A DNA stretch of 64,000 nucleotides from Periplaneta americana (taxonomy: Eukaryota > Arthropoda > Insecta > Blattodea > Blattidae), in contig NC_091131.1 of NCBI RefSeq assembly GCF_040183065.1, positions 99,944,330-100,008,329 on the forward strand, in the 5' to 3' direction. The number at the start of each line of letters is the position of its first letter. Within the stretch, counting starts at the first letter, position 1. The notes beneath the pieces were generated by a model that saw nothing but the letters and a program-made list of their open reading frames with translations, did not search any database and was not told the DNA's origin. The position numbers and the translations under genes were made by a program. Shown here one piece after another: positions 12,986-24,572 of the stretch.

Positions 12986-14064
12986 ATTCTTATTGAATTT
13001 AGTATTCCCAAGAAACTAGTTCGATTAATTAAAATGTGTCTCAGTGAAACGTACAGCAGAGTCTGTATAGGTTAGTTTCTGTCAGATGCGTTTCCAATTC
13101 ACTGTGGGCTAAAGCAAGGAGATGCACTATCACCTTTGCTTTTTAACTTTGCTCTAGAAGTCTAGAGTATGCCATTAGGAAAGTCCAGGATACCACAGAC
13201 GGTTTGGAATTGAACGGGTTACATCAGCTGCTTGTCTATGCGGATGACGTGAATATGTTAGGAGAAAATCCACAAACGATTAGGGAAAATACGGGAATTT
13301 TACTTGAAGCAAGTAAAGAGATAGGTTTGGAAATAAATCCCGAAAAGACTAAGTAGGCCTATATGATTATGTCTCGTGACGAAATATTATACGAAATGGA
13401 AATATAAAAATTGGAAATTTATCCTTTGAAGAGGTGGAAAAATTCAAATACCTGGGAGCAACAGTAACAAATATAAATGACACTCGGGAGGAAATTAAAC
13501 ACAGAATAAACATGGGAAATGCCTATTATTATTCGGTTGAGAAGTTTTTATAATCCAGTCTGCTGTCAAAAAATCTGAAAGTCAGAATTTATAAAACAGT
13601 TATATTACCAGTTGTTCTTTATGGTTGTGAAACTTGGACTCTCACTTTGAGAGAGGAACATAGGTTAAGGGTGTTTGAGAATAAGGTGCTTAGGAAAATA
13701 TTTCAGGCTAAGAGGGATGAAATTACAGGAGAATGGAGAAAGTTACACAACAGAACTGCACGCATTATATTCTTCACCTGACATAATTAGGAACACTAAA
13801 TCCAGACGTTTGAGATGAGCAGGACATGTAGCACGTATGGGCGAATCCAGAAATGCATATAGAGTGTTAGTTGGGCGGCAGGAAGGAAAAAGACCTTTGG
13901 GGAGGCCGAGACGTAGATGGGAAGATAATATTAAAATGGATTTGAAGGAAGTGGAATATGATGATAGAGACTGGATTAATCTTGCTGAGGATAGGAACCA
14001 ATGGCGGGCTTATGTGAGGGCGGCAATGAACCCCCGGGTTCGTTAAAAGCCAGTAAGTAAGTAA
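12986..14064 (+). mobile_element. 5'-truncated LINE (copy A) with 11-bp target duplication
   Basis: Non-LTR reverse transcriptase fragment flanked by the direct repeat GTTAAGGAAAT (12975-12985 and 14065-14075). It carries [12 protein letters not shown] and [14 protein letters not shown] (the RT YxDD motif near 13226), then the C-terminal [15 protein letters not shown] and a (TAAG)n 3' tail. Several frame breaks and a TAG from the TAGGCCTA at 13354 disable it. Clade is uncertain, RTE-like by tail and C-terminus. Confidence 0.85.
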
Positions 14065-14073
14065 GTTAAGGAA

Positions 14074-14640
14074 ATGGCTCCAGCAGTTATTTCAAAATTA
14101 AATGGGACGAAGCTTCATAGTGAAACCAAAGAAGTTATAAACGATGTATTGGTGTTTACATCCAAAGAAGCTTCTCAAGGAAATGAAATTCCTCTACACG
14201 TAGTTCAAAAGCGAATGGCTACAGGCGTGTCCTATAGCAATATGAAAACATGTTGCAGAAACGAGGAAAATTGATAGTGGCAATAGTACGTTTTTCGAAA
14301 CTCCGTATAAGACAATAATAATTTAAAATGAGTATCTTCTGACTAGACGCATATGACGAAAGTGTAGTGCGAAGGCCAGTGTACAACTTTACATAACCGA
14401 GAAACGCGTTGCAACAGTCAGTGCATTTAGAATGAAACTGAAAGACGCAATTGGCTTTAATAGGGCAATGTTAGTGTTAGAACTCTGCTAAAAACTGGGA
14501 TATTCTTGGGAGAAACGAAAAACAAGTAACGCTATTAATTGAAAATCACGATATTAGGCAAAGGAGGATACACCACCTGAGATTATTTCTAATTATCGAG
14601 CTGAGAGAAGAAATGAGGAGTAGATTTTAAAAAATCAATT
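14074..14640 (+). pseudogene. IS630-like DDE transposase remnant, second copy
   Basis: The ATG frame reads MAPAVISKLNGTKLHSETKE, then VQKRMATGVSYSN, and after a frame loss RVATVSAFRMKLKDAIGF and IENHDIRQRRIHHLR in changing frames. The order matches the N-terminal half of the same transposase family as 500-1620. The LINE copy A inserted directly before the ATG. The catalytic core is missing. Confidence 0.6.
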
Positions 14641-15289
14641 TGTCCAAAATCACAAAAATTGCTTTACTATGCCTATGATCCTTTTTCCGTATTATGCATT
14701 CGATTTTCGCATCAAAATGCTGTAATTTCTGCAGTTATGTAGGTATGAAGTTGGTTTCGAGATTTTTCATTTCCCATACAGGTTTTTTTTTTTTTTTTTC
14801 AATTTTCCTTGAAAATAAATAACGTACAAAACTACGCTTTGAAAGTCCACTCCTTAAATATTTTGTATCTCACAGCGCCTGCTACGACTAATAATACACG
14901 TAGGAGATGAGCTGGGGTTCGTTCCTAATGGCATACTAATTTCGGAACCTTAGAAGAGATCTGGGGATTATCACTCTCAAATAATCCAAATAATTATGAG
15001 AAATGGATTTGAGAGAACTTGATTCCAAATTTGACCCAGCATTCTGTTGTATTTGATAATACTCCTTACCATAATGTTGCTTTAAATAGAGCCTTCACTT
15101 AAAATTCAACAATTATTATAATGAAGGAAAAGAGGCCATTCCTTATAGTGATGATATTTGTTGAAACCAACATCATACCAACTCGTCAACTCGCACAAAC
15201 CCCCGTCTCTCAAATATTCCGCAGACGCCAATCTTGAAAGTGCCAACTTCTTTGTGAAAATTTTACAACTTTTTAAAAAAATGTATGTA

Positions 15290-15292
<3 letters not shown>

Positions 15293-15343
<51 letters not shown>
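15293..15343. repeat. (TA)n microsatellite
   Basis: About 50 bases of TA directly abutting the MITE at 15346; the Ile-Tyr open frame across it is an artefact. Confidence 0.95.
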
Positions 15344-15345
<2 letters not shown>

Positions 15346-15646
15346 CAGGGCTTTCATTTCAAAACTTCCCAGTATAAATAACTAATTATTTAAATTGAAT
15401 TAAATTTAAACAAAAAAGCAAGTCAATTTAGATATTGAGGGGGAAGTCTGAAACCTGGCTTAATTGCATTTTAGATTTCACCCCCCATCCCTCACTTTGA
15501 AATTTCAAATAGCATCTCTGTATGTTTATACTTAAATATGAAAGAGCATTCAATAATTGTTTATACACCTCATTCATTTGTTTAAATTGGAATTCAATTT
15601 AAATAATTAGTTATTTAGACTGGGAAGTATTGAAATGAAAGTCCTG
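15346..15646. mobile_element. TA-flanked foldback MITE, copy 1 (301 bp)
   Basis: Ends CAGGGCTTTCATTTCAAAAC and, on the other strand, CAGGACTTTCATTTCAATAC, each next to a TA dinucleotide. Internal ATTGAGGGGGAAGT and TTTGAAATTTCAAAT blocks are shared with the 17262-18030 copy. TA duplication places it with Tc1/mariner-type elements. Confidence 0.85.
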
Positions 15647-15649
15647 TAT

Positions 15650-17260
15650 ATTTACGAAGCACAAGTTATTGTTCGATATCTTAGACCCCAGTATCATAAG
15701 TCTCGGTGGTATCAGTGATGACGATAATGATGGTTCCAACTGTGACGGTAAAATGGACAGGACAGCAAAATTTGAGGACTAGGACTAGCAGCTCAAGTTA
15801 ACATGTCAGTGTTTCAATTCGATGTTTAGCGCGCGCTTGCCATTTTCACTCTGTTCTCTCCCCTCCCAAGTGACGTAGATCAGGCTTTCAGATCTTCCGC
15901 ACGAGCTTGTATGTCTTTATATTCTTTTCAGTGCCGGAAGGCCTTTCTGTAGTCGTTACGCTCATGGGAATTGTACACACTAACAGCATTAGTTGTGGAA
16001 AACTGAATGTTAATTTATCATTAAATAGTTTTAGCAATATTCAATGTCCACAATGAAAACGGCTTGTTTACCGGATCTTTATTAAATTAAACACAATATT
16101 ATCATTATTCCAATAGCACACCATCACTAGCACTGAAATAAATAAAAGTAAGCTTTCTCCTCTGCACTGCATAGTTATCAGATTAATGTACCGATATTAA
16201 CTTCGACTTCACTTCCACACTGTTTGACACAAAAACTAAAACTGATAACATTTTTTTTTTTTTTTTTTTAATTTTCTTAGTTTTTAGAATGTAATTTTGA
16301 ATGGATATGGGAAAGGTGGCAGGTTTGTGTAGAAAACACAGTTATACTAAGCTGAGGGATGTTATGAGGGTAATATAACTTCCTACCTGACGCTAGCTTC
16401 AGTTGAGTATTGAAAACTACCAGTCTAGGCCACGACTTTTTCTCTCTAGTCATTCATGCAATGCCCGAGGGAACAAATGAATCGGAACTTCAGCAGCAAT
16501 GTGAAATCGCAGATTTTCAATTGCCATATCTACGTGCAGTTTGAAAATGTTGTATAAAGGCGCTCTTGACAATGTTTTTAGTATTTAATTTTTGTATTCG
16601 GAAGCAATTACAGTGAAGCAGAACTTCATCTGAATTCTCGCCACTGGGTTTATGTAGGCCTAAATATTATTATAATGCTACCAAATTTGGGACACACGTT
16701 TATAAAGCATTACAAAGACTTAGTTCAAAATTATATTGAGATATTTTGTATATTGAGGAGCAAAAATTAAACAGAAAAAGTAAAATTCAGAATTTAAATA
16801 TACAAAAGTAAGTGAAGATGGTACAAATTTTCCTAAAAATGTTCAACCAAGGCACTTGAAACTTCAGCAATGAGGTAATGAACGTCATGCAATGGATGAC
16901 ATGCTACTCAGTATAGAGAAATTCTTTACACCATGCATATACCTTAATTTTCAAAAGGAACTGTTCTGTTTTTCCATTAGTGTCCTAGCAGTGTGCCATT
17001 TGTTGTGATGTAGGCCTACTCTTATCTGAATTACACTCAAACGGCTTTCTTTATAATTCCAAAGTAAGATAATTGTTTTCATTTATTCACTATGCTTGCA
17101 GTAAATATATGTAATCAATTTTAAACAAAGGACATAAAATTGCTATGCATTCATTGTAATCATTTCTAATATTCTTCCATTTACAAACATCACCATTTAA
17201 AAGTGATATGAATGATAAGATAAATTAGACTGCTTAATGCTTTACTCATGCGTAAGATAT
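15650..17260. other. Unassigned DNA
   Basis: No supported gene. Contains a T-rich tract near 16253 and TAGGCCTA palindromes at 16655 and 17011. Confidence 0.4.
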
Positions 17261-17261
17261 A

Positions 17262-18030
17262 CAGAGTGTTCATTTCAAAACTTCCCAGTCTAAATAACTA
17301 TAAAATTTAGATTGAATTTAATTGAACTAAGAACATATAAATTTAGATATTGAGGGGGAAGTTTAAAACCATTCTTAACTGATTATTAAGCTTAACTCCC
17401 TCACACCCAGCCAACCCCATTTTGAAATTTCAAATGGCACCCTTATCTTGTGATATTTAAATTTGAAAAGTATTCAATTATTTATACATCTCATTCATTT
17501 GTTTTCGCATCTTTTATTTTCTATTGTCGCCTGGTAACCTGTACTGTTGTTATTGTCAGTTGATTGTAGGATGAAAACACAGTTTATTTTGTGTAATCTC
17601 CTAAATTTAATCTAAGGATGATTTCTGTTCTTTCTTGAAGGGTATATACCATTTCAAATAATTTAATACACAAACACAACTATTATATGAAATGCTCAAT
17701 AGTCTTCTATTCTCTTCAGCTCTAATCAACAATAACAACAATCCAGGTTGCCAGGCGATGATAGAAAACAAAATATGCGAAAACAAATGAATGAGGTGTA
17801 TAAACAATTGAATACTCTTTCAGAATTTAAGTATCACAAGATAGAGGTGGCATTTGAAATTTCAAAGTGGGGGTGGCTAGGGGTAAGGAGGAGAAAACTA
17901 ATATCAATTAAGACTGGTTTTAAACTTCCCCCTCAATATCTAAATTGACTTGTTTTTTGTTTAATTAAATCCTATTTAAATTATATACCGGTAGTTATTT
18001 AGACTGGGAAATTTTGAAATGAACACTCTG
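17262..18030. mobile_element. TA-flanked foldback element, copy 2 (769 bp)
   Basis: Ends CAGAGTGTTCATTTCAAAAC and, inverted, CAGAGTGTTCATTTCAAAAT, each beside TA. Nearly the whole element is an inverted repeat: the left half has GGGGGAAGTTTAAAACC and the right half its complement, and AACAATCCAGGTTGCCAGGC pairs with its inverse near 17530. The longer frames on both strands are arm shadows. Confidence 0.88.
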
Positions 18031-18284
18031 TATGTTTAGAGTTACTCTCCTCAATTATTCTCTGCTAAGACCTACATGATGCTACCCACAGGGGTAAGAT
18101 ACAATTTACAGCTAAAGAGAAATAAGTCTATAGGCTATATTAATAAAATAATAACGTATCTCAGCAAATCTTCTTTTTTCTCTCAATACGAACTTCACTA
18201 TCTCAGTTGCCAGTTTATTTTACGTTATTTTCTTCAATGGCACATGCCTCAATTTGCTGTTATTTGCCCCAGATATCACTAATA

Positions 18285-18450
18285 CTGAGAATCATAGATC
18301 ACTTAGTTTGTCAGAGGCTTTTCAGAGTGCATCACAAGAGGAAGAGCTACATTATACTCATAATGAAAGATAATGATAATTCAGAATTGTTGGGATGTTA
18401 CAGAGAAACTGGAGCACCCAGAGAAAATCCGTGCTGTCTGAATTACAGGT
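18285..18450 (-). mobile_element. SINE family S2, degraded copy
   Basis: Contains AATCATAGATCACTTAGTTT, TTCAGAGTGCATCACAAGAG and GAGAAAATCC, the body of the family seen better at 20735-21025. The tRNA-like head is largely lost. Confidence 0.55.
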
Positions 18451-20455
18451 TAGAAAACACGAAGAAAATGCTCTACCAATTTTGGAAGTGGATAGCTAGT
18501 ATGCATCTTTTTTTATTTCAAATAAAGCCCATTATTTTTTACTAATATTTTATGTAGAGTTGCCAAACATAGGTTTACCCCAGAACAATACTGTTTCAGC
18601 TCTTTTTGTTCTGTATGGTGCAAGTCTTGAACTGTATGCCAAATGATTCATTTTCAATTTCCAAATTCCGTGCATAGTACTGATTGATTCTCACTGCTAA
18701 GCTACCTACTAAAGATGAACAAATTTAACTGCCACTCTCGCTTGCTGTGGTCGTTGCACTTGTCTTTTGAGTCTCGTCTCGTAACTCTTGTGCGCTTCGA
18801 GTCTTGCTCATCATTCTCGAAATAGCATTTGGTCGGCGTGGAAAGATTTAGTAACTTTGAATAACATACATCATTGAAATAAATAACATTAGAGATGTTT
18901 AAATGACACAAAAAGTCAAAACAAAACAGTATCATAGTTATCAAAATGTTCTGGTTCTATTATCAGATATTACCTATGGTGTCATAAATAGAAAAAAATT
19001 GTCAAATAAATTTGAATTTCTAAGAAACATAAAACATAATGTTAAATAAAGCGTTAATATTTTTTTTTACTTGAGATTGTACACTTGATATCAAACATAC
19101 GAAAAAACAAAGCCTAGCATTTTAATAAGGGCCTAGTAATTAAATAAAGATTGGGGAATGGATTATTATACACTGAAATGTAGAGATGATGTTTCAAATA
19201 GGCTACTTGATTGTTTATACATACATAATATTTGCCAAAATAGATAAAAGTTCAATCTGGTATAAACAACTTTGGCAATTCAAGGTTGCTTAATGTTCGA
19301 GAGTTGACCACTCCCGATGTCTTGACAGTTTGCTTAAGGAGTCAACGACATAGGCAATACTGTCGTTTAAGTTTTCGGCTTTGCAGGCGCTATTACTCTT
19401 GCTTTCTCAATCACTGTTCAACTCTACTACCTACGTCACATTTACAGACGTGGTGGTGGCAGTGTAGTAGTGTGACAATCTCAGAAAGATGGGTGTATTT
19501 TATAGATTTAATTGGTGCACAAAAACAGAAAAACATTTTAATTAAGTTTTTGCTAAGCATTTTCTCATAATATGTATTTACAGAGAGAGTTTTTCAATCA
19601 GTAATAGCTATAAAATATAGGTATGAAACAAACAGAACTATTGCAAATTTGATCAAAAATGAACTTTATGTATACTTCAACAATGATGAAGATTGAGGTG
19701 AATTTTACAAGATTTTGTTAGATAAAATCTTGTTAAGTATGCCATCTTCAAGTGAGAAATACATGTGAAATGTTTTTTTTTTTAATCCAATGCCACCAGG
19801 TTGTCTTTTCAACATTTCTGGTCTTCTCTCCTGCCCGTGGCTTAGTTGTAACCCACTTCTGAGGTTGGGGCGCCTGGAAGTTGGAGTTACATCACCCCGA
19901 TGATGTGATAGGATGAACATGTGAAATGTAGGAGTGTATAAAAAGAAAGACTGAGTTCACAGGATAATTATATATGTAGTTATACTGTAATAAATAATAG
20001 TTTGCAATGCGTAATTATAATGATTAAGTTTAATAGTTAATACGTAATACAATCTCCTCTTAAACAAACTCAATAAAAGGTGCCTCCCTCCCCCAGAAAC
20101 TGGATGTCAATGAAAAGTGTACCTTTTTGATATTTTCCATCTCCAAATATGGCAACCCTAATTTTATGTGCATCGTTTCTAGATAAATTGAGTAATAGAT
20201 ACCGAATATGAGCAAAATCTGTCCAATAGTAATCCCTGTACATACGCAGAAAGATAGACATAGACAATATGCCCAAAACCACTTTTTTTTGTATCAGGAA
20301 TGTCTAAAATGGTGTATTTCTGTGCAAATCTCAAAAACGTGTTTTGCATTATCAGAATATTTTTTCTTTATAGGCCTACTTCATATAATGATTGTACCAT
20401 AAATAAACTAATTAATAACAAATCTACCAAAATATAGAAAATAATATGTACTTAC
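18450..20455. other. Unassigned DNA, possible intron of the LPCAT3-like gene
   Basis: No further MBOAT exon is seen. 20160-20300 holds a dispersed repeat also seen at 9065-9200 (GATACCGAATATGAGCAAAA, then a GACAGAC-like run), probably LINE-related. Confidence 0.35.
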
Positions 20456-20578
20456 CAGCCAGGAGATAGGTCATTGTGAACACAAAGACACTTATAACAG
20501 AAAGTAAAGTGCCACCAACAATTTTTAAGATCCCGTAAACAACCAGCACAGATGTGACAGAATGCAAAACTTCCCACC
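20456..20578 (-). CDS. LPCAT3-like exon: WEVLHSVTSVLVVYG...MTYLLAG
   Basis: 123 bases; acceptor TTGCTTCTAG, donor GTAAGT. Encodes WEVLHSVTSVLVVYGILKIV, then GGTLLSVISVFVFTMTYLLA, two hydrophobic spans as expected for MBOAT proteins. A 3.6-kb intron separates it from the previous exon. The longest ATG-initiated frame here is a different, non-coding frame. Confidence 0.87.
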
Positions 20579-23500
20579 CTAGAAGCAAGAATGGTGTTGT
20601 TAATGTATGTAGGATGGAGATAAAAATTCATTTTCAAAATTATAGTCTAATAATGCCAAAAATAATAATTCAATACTTATTTTTTCAATGACAGGACCCT
20701 TAACTTGCAATTATCCAACCTGACTCTATGTGCAGGCTCATAGATATAGCTAGTGCCACTTAGTTCGTCAAAGACTATCCAAAGTGCACTATAGGCAATG
20801 GATGTACATTATAACAATTGTAATGGATAATGATGATGATGATGATGATGAGAAATTCTTTGCATGTTATCTACAGAGGAACTGGAGTTCCCGGAGAAAA
20901 TCCTTATGCTGCCCTGACCACAGGCTTGTCCAAGACAAGTTATAAATTCAGGGTGCAGTGGAATTTGAACCTGGGCCCCTTGGTTTAAAAGCCCAACGTG
21001 CTAGCACTGAGCCACCGTAGTGGACTAGTGGTATTGAATAGGTACTTTATGTACTAGTACACGAGCTCAGCATATTCGTATTATTAAACTATGTGAGCTC
21101 AGGTGATATAAATTAACCGATGGAAAACTTTATCTTAAACTGAAATCATTTATATATATAAATTAAATACTATATTTATTAAAGCTTCGTGGAAGTATGC
21201 AAAGAAACAAAACAAAAATATTTGGATTTATTTACAAAATATTAGACTAATAAAACAGAATTTGAAACATATTACTAACTTATACAGGGTGAATCGTAAT
21301 TGTGCACCATAAAGTATTGTAGAGTATTCTATATTCCAATATAAACAGATTTTGTCATACAAACATATAGCCATGATGTCTTTGTTATCGAGATATGACA
21401 ACACTGTGGAATGCACGAGTTGATGTTATGTCGAAGTTATTCATGCATCAGTCACTCAGATGACACCCTACAGTACACAGTAAGTGCAACTATTGTTATT
21501 GAAGAGAGAGAAATGCTACAGTCAGTCAATGGCAGCATATTTGCATTTTCTGCAGACTGAACTACCACAAGAAACAGTACCACTGTCAACACGGTTGAAC
21601 ACGTGGCTACTGCAAGATGAAGCGTCTGGGTAATGAAATATCATTTGAATGAACGGTATCCAGACAAATGGAGTGGACACAACGGGCCTGTTGCATGGCT
21701 GACGCGATCGCCTAAACTCGGTCCATGCAACTTCTGGTTGTGGAATCACATGAAGGGACTAGTTTACTCTCAACGAGACGCCACGAGAGAGCACCTGATG
21801 AATGCAATTGTGGCTGCAGGAAACATAATTCGGAGCATTGTTCAAAGAGCAAGACATTCATGGTGGAGGAAGGTGGAATTGTGTTGTGAAGTGAGTGGTG
21901 CACATTTCGAGCATCTTCTGTGAACTTGCAATGTAAATAACTACGTCATTAAGCAACACTCTCAGAAAAGTAGCTCTTGTTTTCTTCTAACTGTTCCAAT
22001 CATTATCTCCATAGCCTAATGAAGCAGGCACGACCATAAGTTTATATGAAAAAATATGTTTCATTTTTAGTATAGAATATTCTGCACTATTTTATAGTAC
22101 ACAATTACGACTCACTCTGTATACTAAATACGTGTAAACACGTGGAATAGCCTAATACTGAAGTTATTAAATCTCAGTTATTATAAAAGTCTATATAAAT
22201 TCTTATCTAGTATTCAAAGGTAGCCAGATTTTTGTTACAGTACAGCTTTTGAAACTTGACACTGAATGTAGAATTAAATGTGTATGTACTCGTATAGGCC
22301 TACATATAGTGGATTCCGGCATATCTGTTGGCCGACCAGTGACAGGTTTCTCCCACTGCCACTACTATTTGCATCTACGAACTCACCATATTTCGCTGGA
22401 TTAAAACTTACTAGGTATGCAAAGTAACAACATTCGTATATTTTGCCACAGAATTAATTATTAGCAGGGGGTTATAGAAAGCTCATTCCCCACATCTAAC
22501 ACTATGTGATTTTTATTTAATGGGAAACACTGAAAAATAAAGTGTATGCAACTCACAATTTTGAACACAAATTTCTTTCATTGATGGAGAGAAACTGATG
22601 CATGTGAATAACAGTTTCTTATGACGATATGAATTATGTATCACACAAGATGGGCAACACTTCCAGCAGCTACTGTAAGGAGGATGAGTACCGAATGTTA
22701 TTAATAGGCCTATAACATAGCACTTAAGTTTTAATCCGGAAGAAGCACTGTGAGTTCATGGATGCATGGTGGACCTGCAGCTGGTCAGCCAACAGAAACA
22801 CTTGGAACATTTGCCAAGATTTACTGTAGCCTATATGGTCACTGAAATACTGTTAAATATAGTTTCAATTTAAGATTCAATTATTATATAAATTTGGACG
22901 AAAATATTCAAACGTATTAAATTCTACATAAGTAAGGTACATAAAATGAATTGTTATGTCAGACCTTGTTTAGCCTATTGTGTTCACAAACAAGATTCGC
23001 AACTTTCACGGTGATCAACGTGGTTCGAGGTTTTTACACTACCCTATGTCCAAGATGTAGAGGCGTCCAACATTTCAGAACTAAATGTCGGCTCCATCAT
23101 CGGGGCATGTATTATTATTCCTATAACTTTTGACTTGATCCACACCTCAAAGCTACAAATGCTGATATAAGATCTATGGAATACAGTAAATTAAATGAAA
23201 GGAGAACGAGAAAACCTAACTGTTGGATATTTCTACATCAAGGACATGGCGTAAATACCCAAAACCTCGCACTGAACAATGATTAGTCTATTAATTTTGT
23301 TGAAAGTTCGTACAAAACCTCGAAAATAATCAGTAAGCCTAACAGAATGTGAATAGATCTACAAGTAAATACATCACTTATTCCTTGTAATTATTAATAT
23401 GAATTTCTGGTAGTTACAGAAATATCGCTGTTTACACTACAAAAGGAGAATTACATTTCAATATTATTTTTGGTGCATGCTATAATCTATATATATCTAC

Positions 23501-24572
23501 GTACCTAGCCTAGCTACTACAATGCAATATTACTACACAGGACAAAGTTGTATAAAGTTACTCTGGCTTCTAATCAGTTTAAGCTTACAATTTTATATTT
23601 GTCTCATTTGATCACTTACACAATCACAATTTTTATTTAAGTCTATGCATAAGGTAGCTGAAGGCTTACTTATTGAGTGAGGATGCAAACAGAAGATGAT
23701 ATATTTAAGAGGAAACAAATGACTTGACCGAACACTGTGTTAAGGGAATTGAAAACGAAAACTAGACACCATAAGTCATTTCCAAAGATAATATTGGACA
23801 GGACAGGACAGAAAAGGATCTTTATTAAACAAGCAGTAAATTCTTCTTTAAGAAGAAGACGAAGTGAAAATAAAGTCCATGTCTATCGTTTCCTAGATTA
23901 GAATGTTAAAGTAGTCAAGTGACCTGGCAAAGTATCAATCGCTAACAGAAATAAAACCTGTAAATATATTCATTTTCTAGATAATAATGTCCATAAAATT
24001 AAATTAGGTACACTTGAAGTGAAAGTATAGCCTACGAATATGTGTAGGCATTTCACAACGAGAACATGTATTTGCCAACGCTGACCTTCATACAGATGAT
24101 GCGTTAGTTGAAACATCACGGATATCACTAAGAAATGAGGTTATGAAGACACAAAAAAAAGCATGAAAGTAAACTTACCATAATTGAAGTATCCAATGCT
24201 CAACCCACTCAATACAAAAAACAAATGCTGATATTGTAGAAATTGTCCATATAGTGTGTATCTATGTATTAAAGCTAGAGGATATCCTGAAATAATGATA
24301 AAATTCTTGATTATTATCAATTCAGACTGCAGAAACAGTAATATATGCAGTGTATGAATTTCAAAATAACCTCCTAGTAAGTATGTCACAACAGTTAAGT
24401 CGTAAATTATATTTATTTTGGACGAAAATTATACTAAATTGACATGTTATAAATACATTTATACATTACCTATTAAAATCGACACTAATAAACGTAGTGC
24501 TGGTTCTGTTGCTCCTAAGGAATTTGCCAATTGGCCTAACAATGTTCCTCCTGACATACTCACACCAGCCAT
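20456..24572 (-). CDS. MBOAT lysophospholipid acyltransferase (LPCAT3/nessy-like), N-terminal three exons
   Basis: ER-membrane acyltransferase that re-acylates lysophosphatidylcholine and related lysophospholipids. Three exons (24572-24470, 24286-24179, 20578-20456) join in frame to 111 residues. They match LPCAT3 (MBOAT5): QLANSLGATEPALRLLVS, GYPLALIHR, FFVLSGLSIGYFNYG and VFTMTYLLAG, corresponding to human KLATSLGASEQALRL, GYPFALFYR, FTGLSIAYFNFG and FQMAYLLAG. The segment covers the first hydrophobic helices; the catalytic Asn/His region is not reached. The start is the ATG at 24572 because conserved sequence begins soon after it; an in-frame ATG at 24635 precedes a T15 run. Later exons were not found down to base 1, implying a very long intron, a missed exon or a scaffold edge. 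Homology is from remembered family sequence. Confidence 0.88.
20735..21025 (-). mobile_element. SINE family S2
   Basis: Minus-strand tRNA-like head: read in reverse it gives box A-like GTGGCTCAGTGCTAGCACG and box B-like GGTTCAAATTCC. The body has TCCGGGAACTCC-type sequence and a (GAT)n run at 20828-20850. Related copies are at 18285-18450 (same orientation) and 31920-32170 (opposite). Confidence 0.75.
21285..22119 (+). mobile_element. Internally deleted mariner-like element (835 bp), TA-flanked
   Basis: Terminal inverted repeats CAGGGTGAATCGTAATTGTG and (opposite strand) CAGAGTGAGTCGTAATTGTG run about 50 bases; both ends abut TA. The frame at 21633-21923 is a transposase C-terminus: NERYPDKWSGHNGPVAWLTR, SPKLGPCNFWLWNHMK (degenerate SPDLTPxDFxLW), ending GAHFEHLL. 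The N-terminal DNA-binding part and first catalytic Asp are lost. Confidence 0.9.
22125..24170. other. LPCAT3-like intron, no other gene seen
   Basis: AT-rich intronic DNA with TAGGCCTA palindromes at 22295 and 22705 and TAGCCTA at 22827 and 24028. A GGACAGGACAGGACAG run lies near 23797. No other gene or well-defined transposon is seen. Confidence 0.4.
24179..24286 (-). CDS. LPCAT3-like exon: GYPLALIHRYTLYGQ...FNYG
   Basis: 108 bases; acceptor TTATTTCAG, donor GTAAGT. Encodes YPLALIHRYTLYGQFLQYQH then LFFVLSGLSIGYFNY, matching LPCAT3 between its first and second membrane segments. The intron before it is 183 bases. Confidence 0.9.
24470..24572 (-). CDS. LPCAT3-like first recognised coding exon
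   Basis: ATG then MAGVSMSGGTLLGQLANSLG and ATEPALRLLVSILI, one base left over, donor GTAATG. The open frame continues upstream through a Ser/Gly stretch to a possible acceptor TTTGTTAAAAG before base 24609, so the exon may be internal or begin in 5' UTR. Confidence 0.85.

Noticed and set aside
19286-19570. 94-codon plus-strand frame in the LPCAT3-like intron region
   Set aside because: Cys/Arg-rich composition without domain, splice signals or repeat identity; likely chance.
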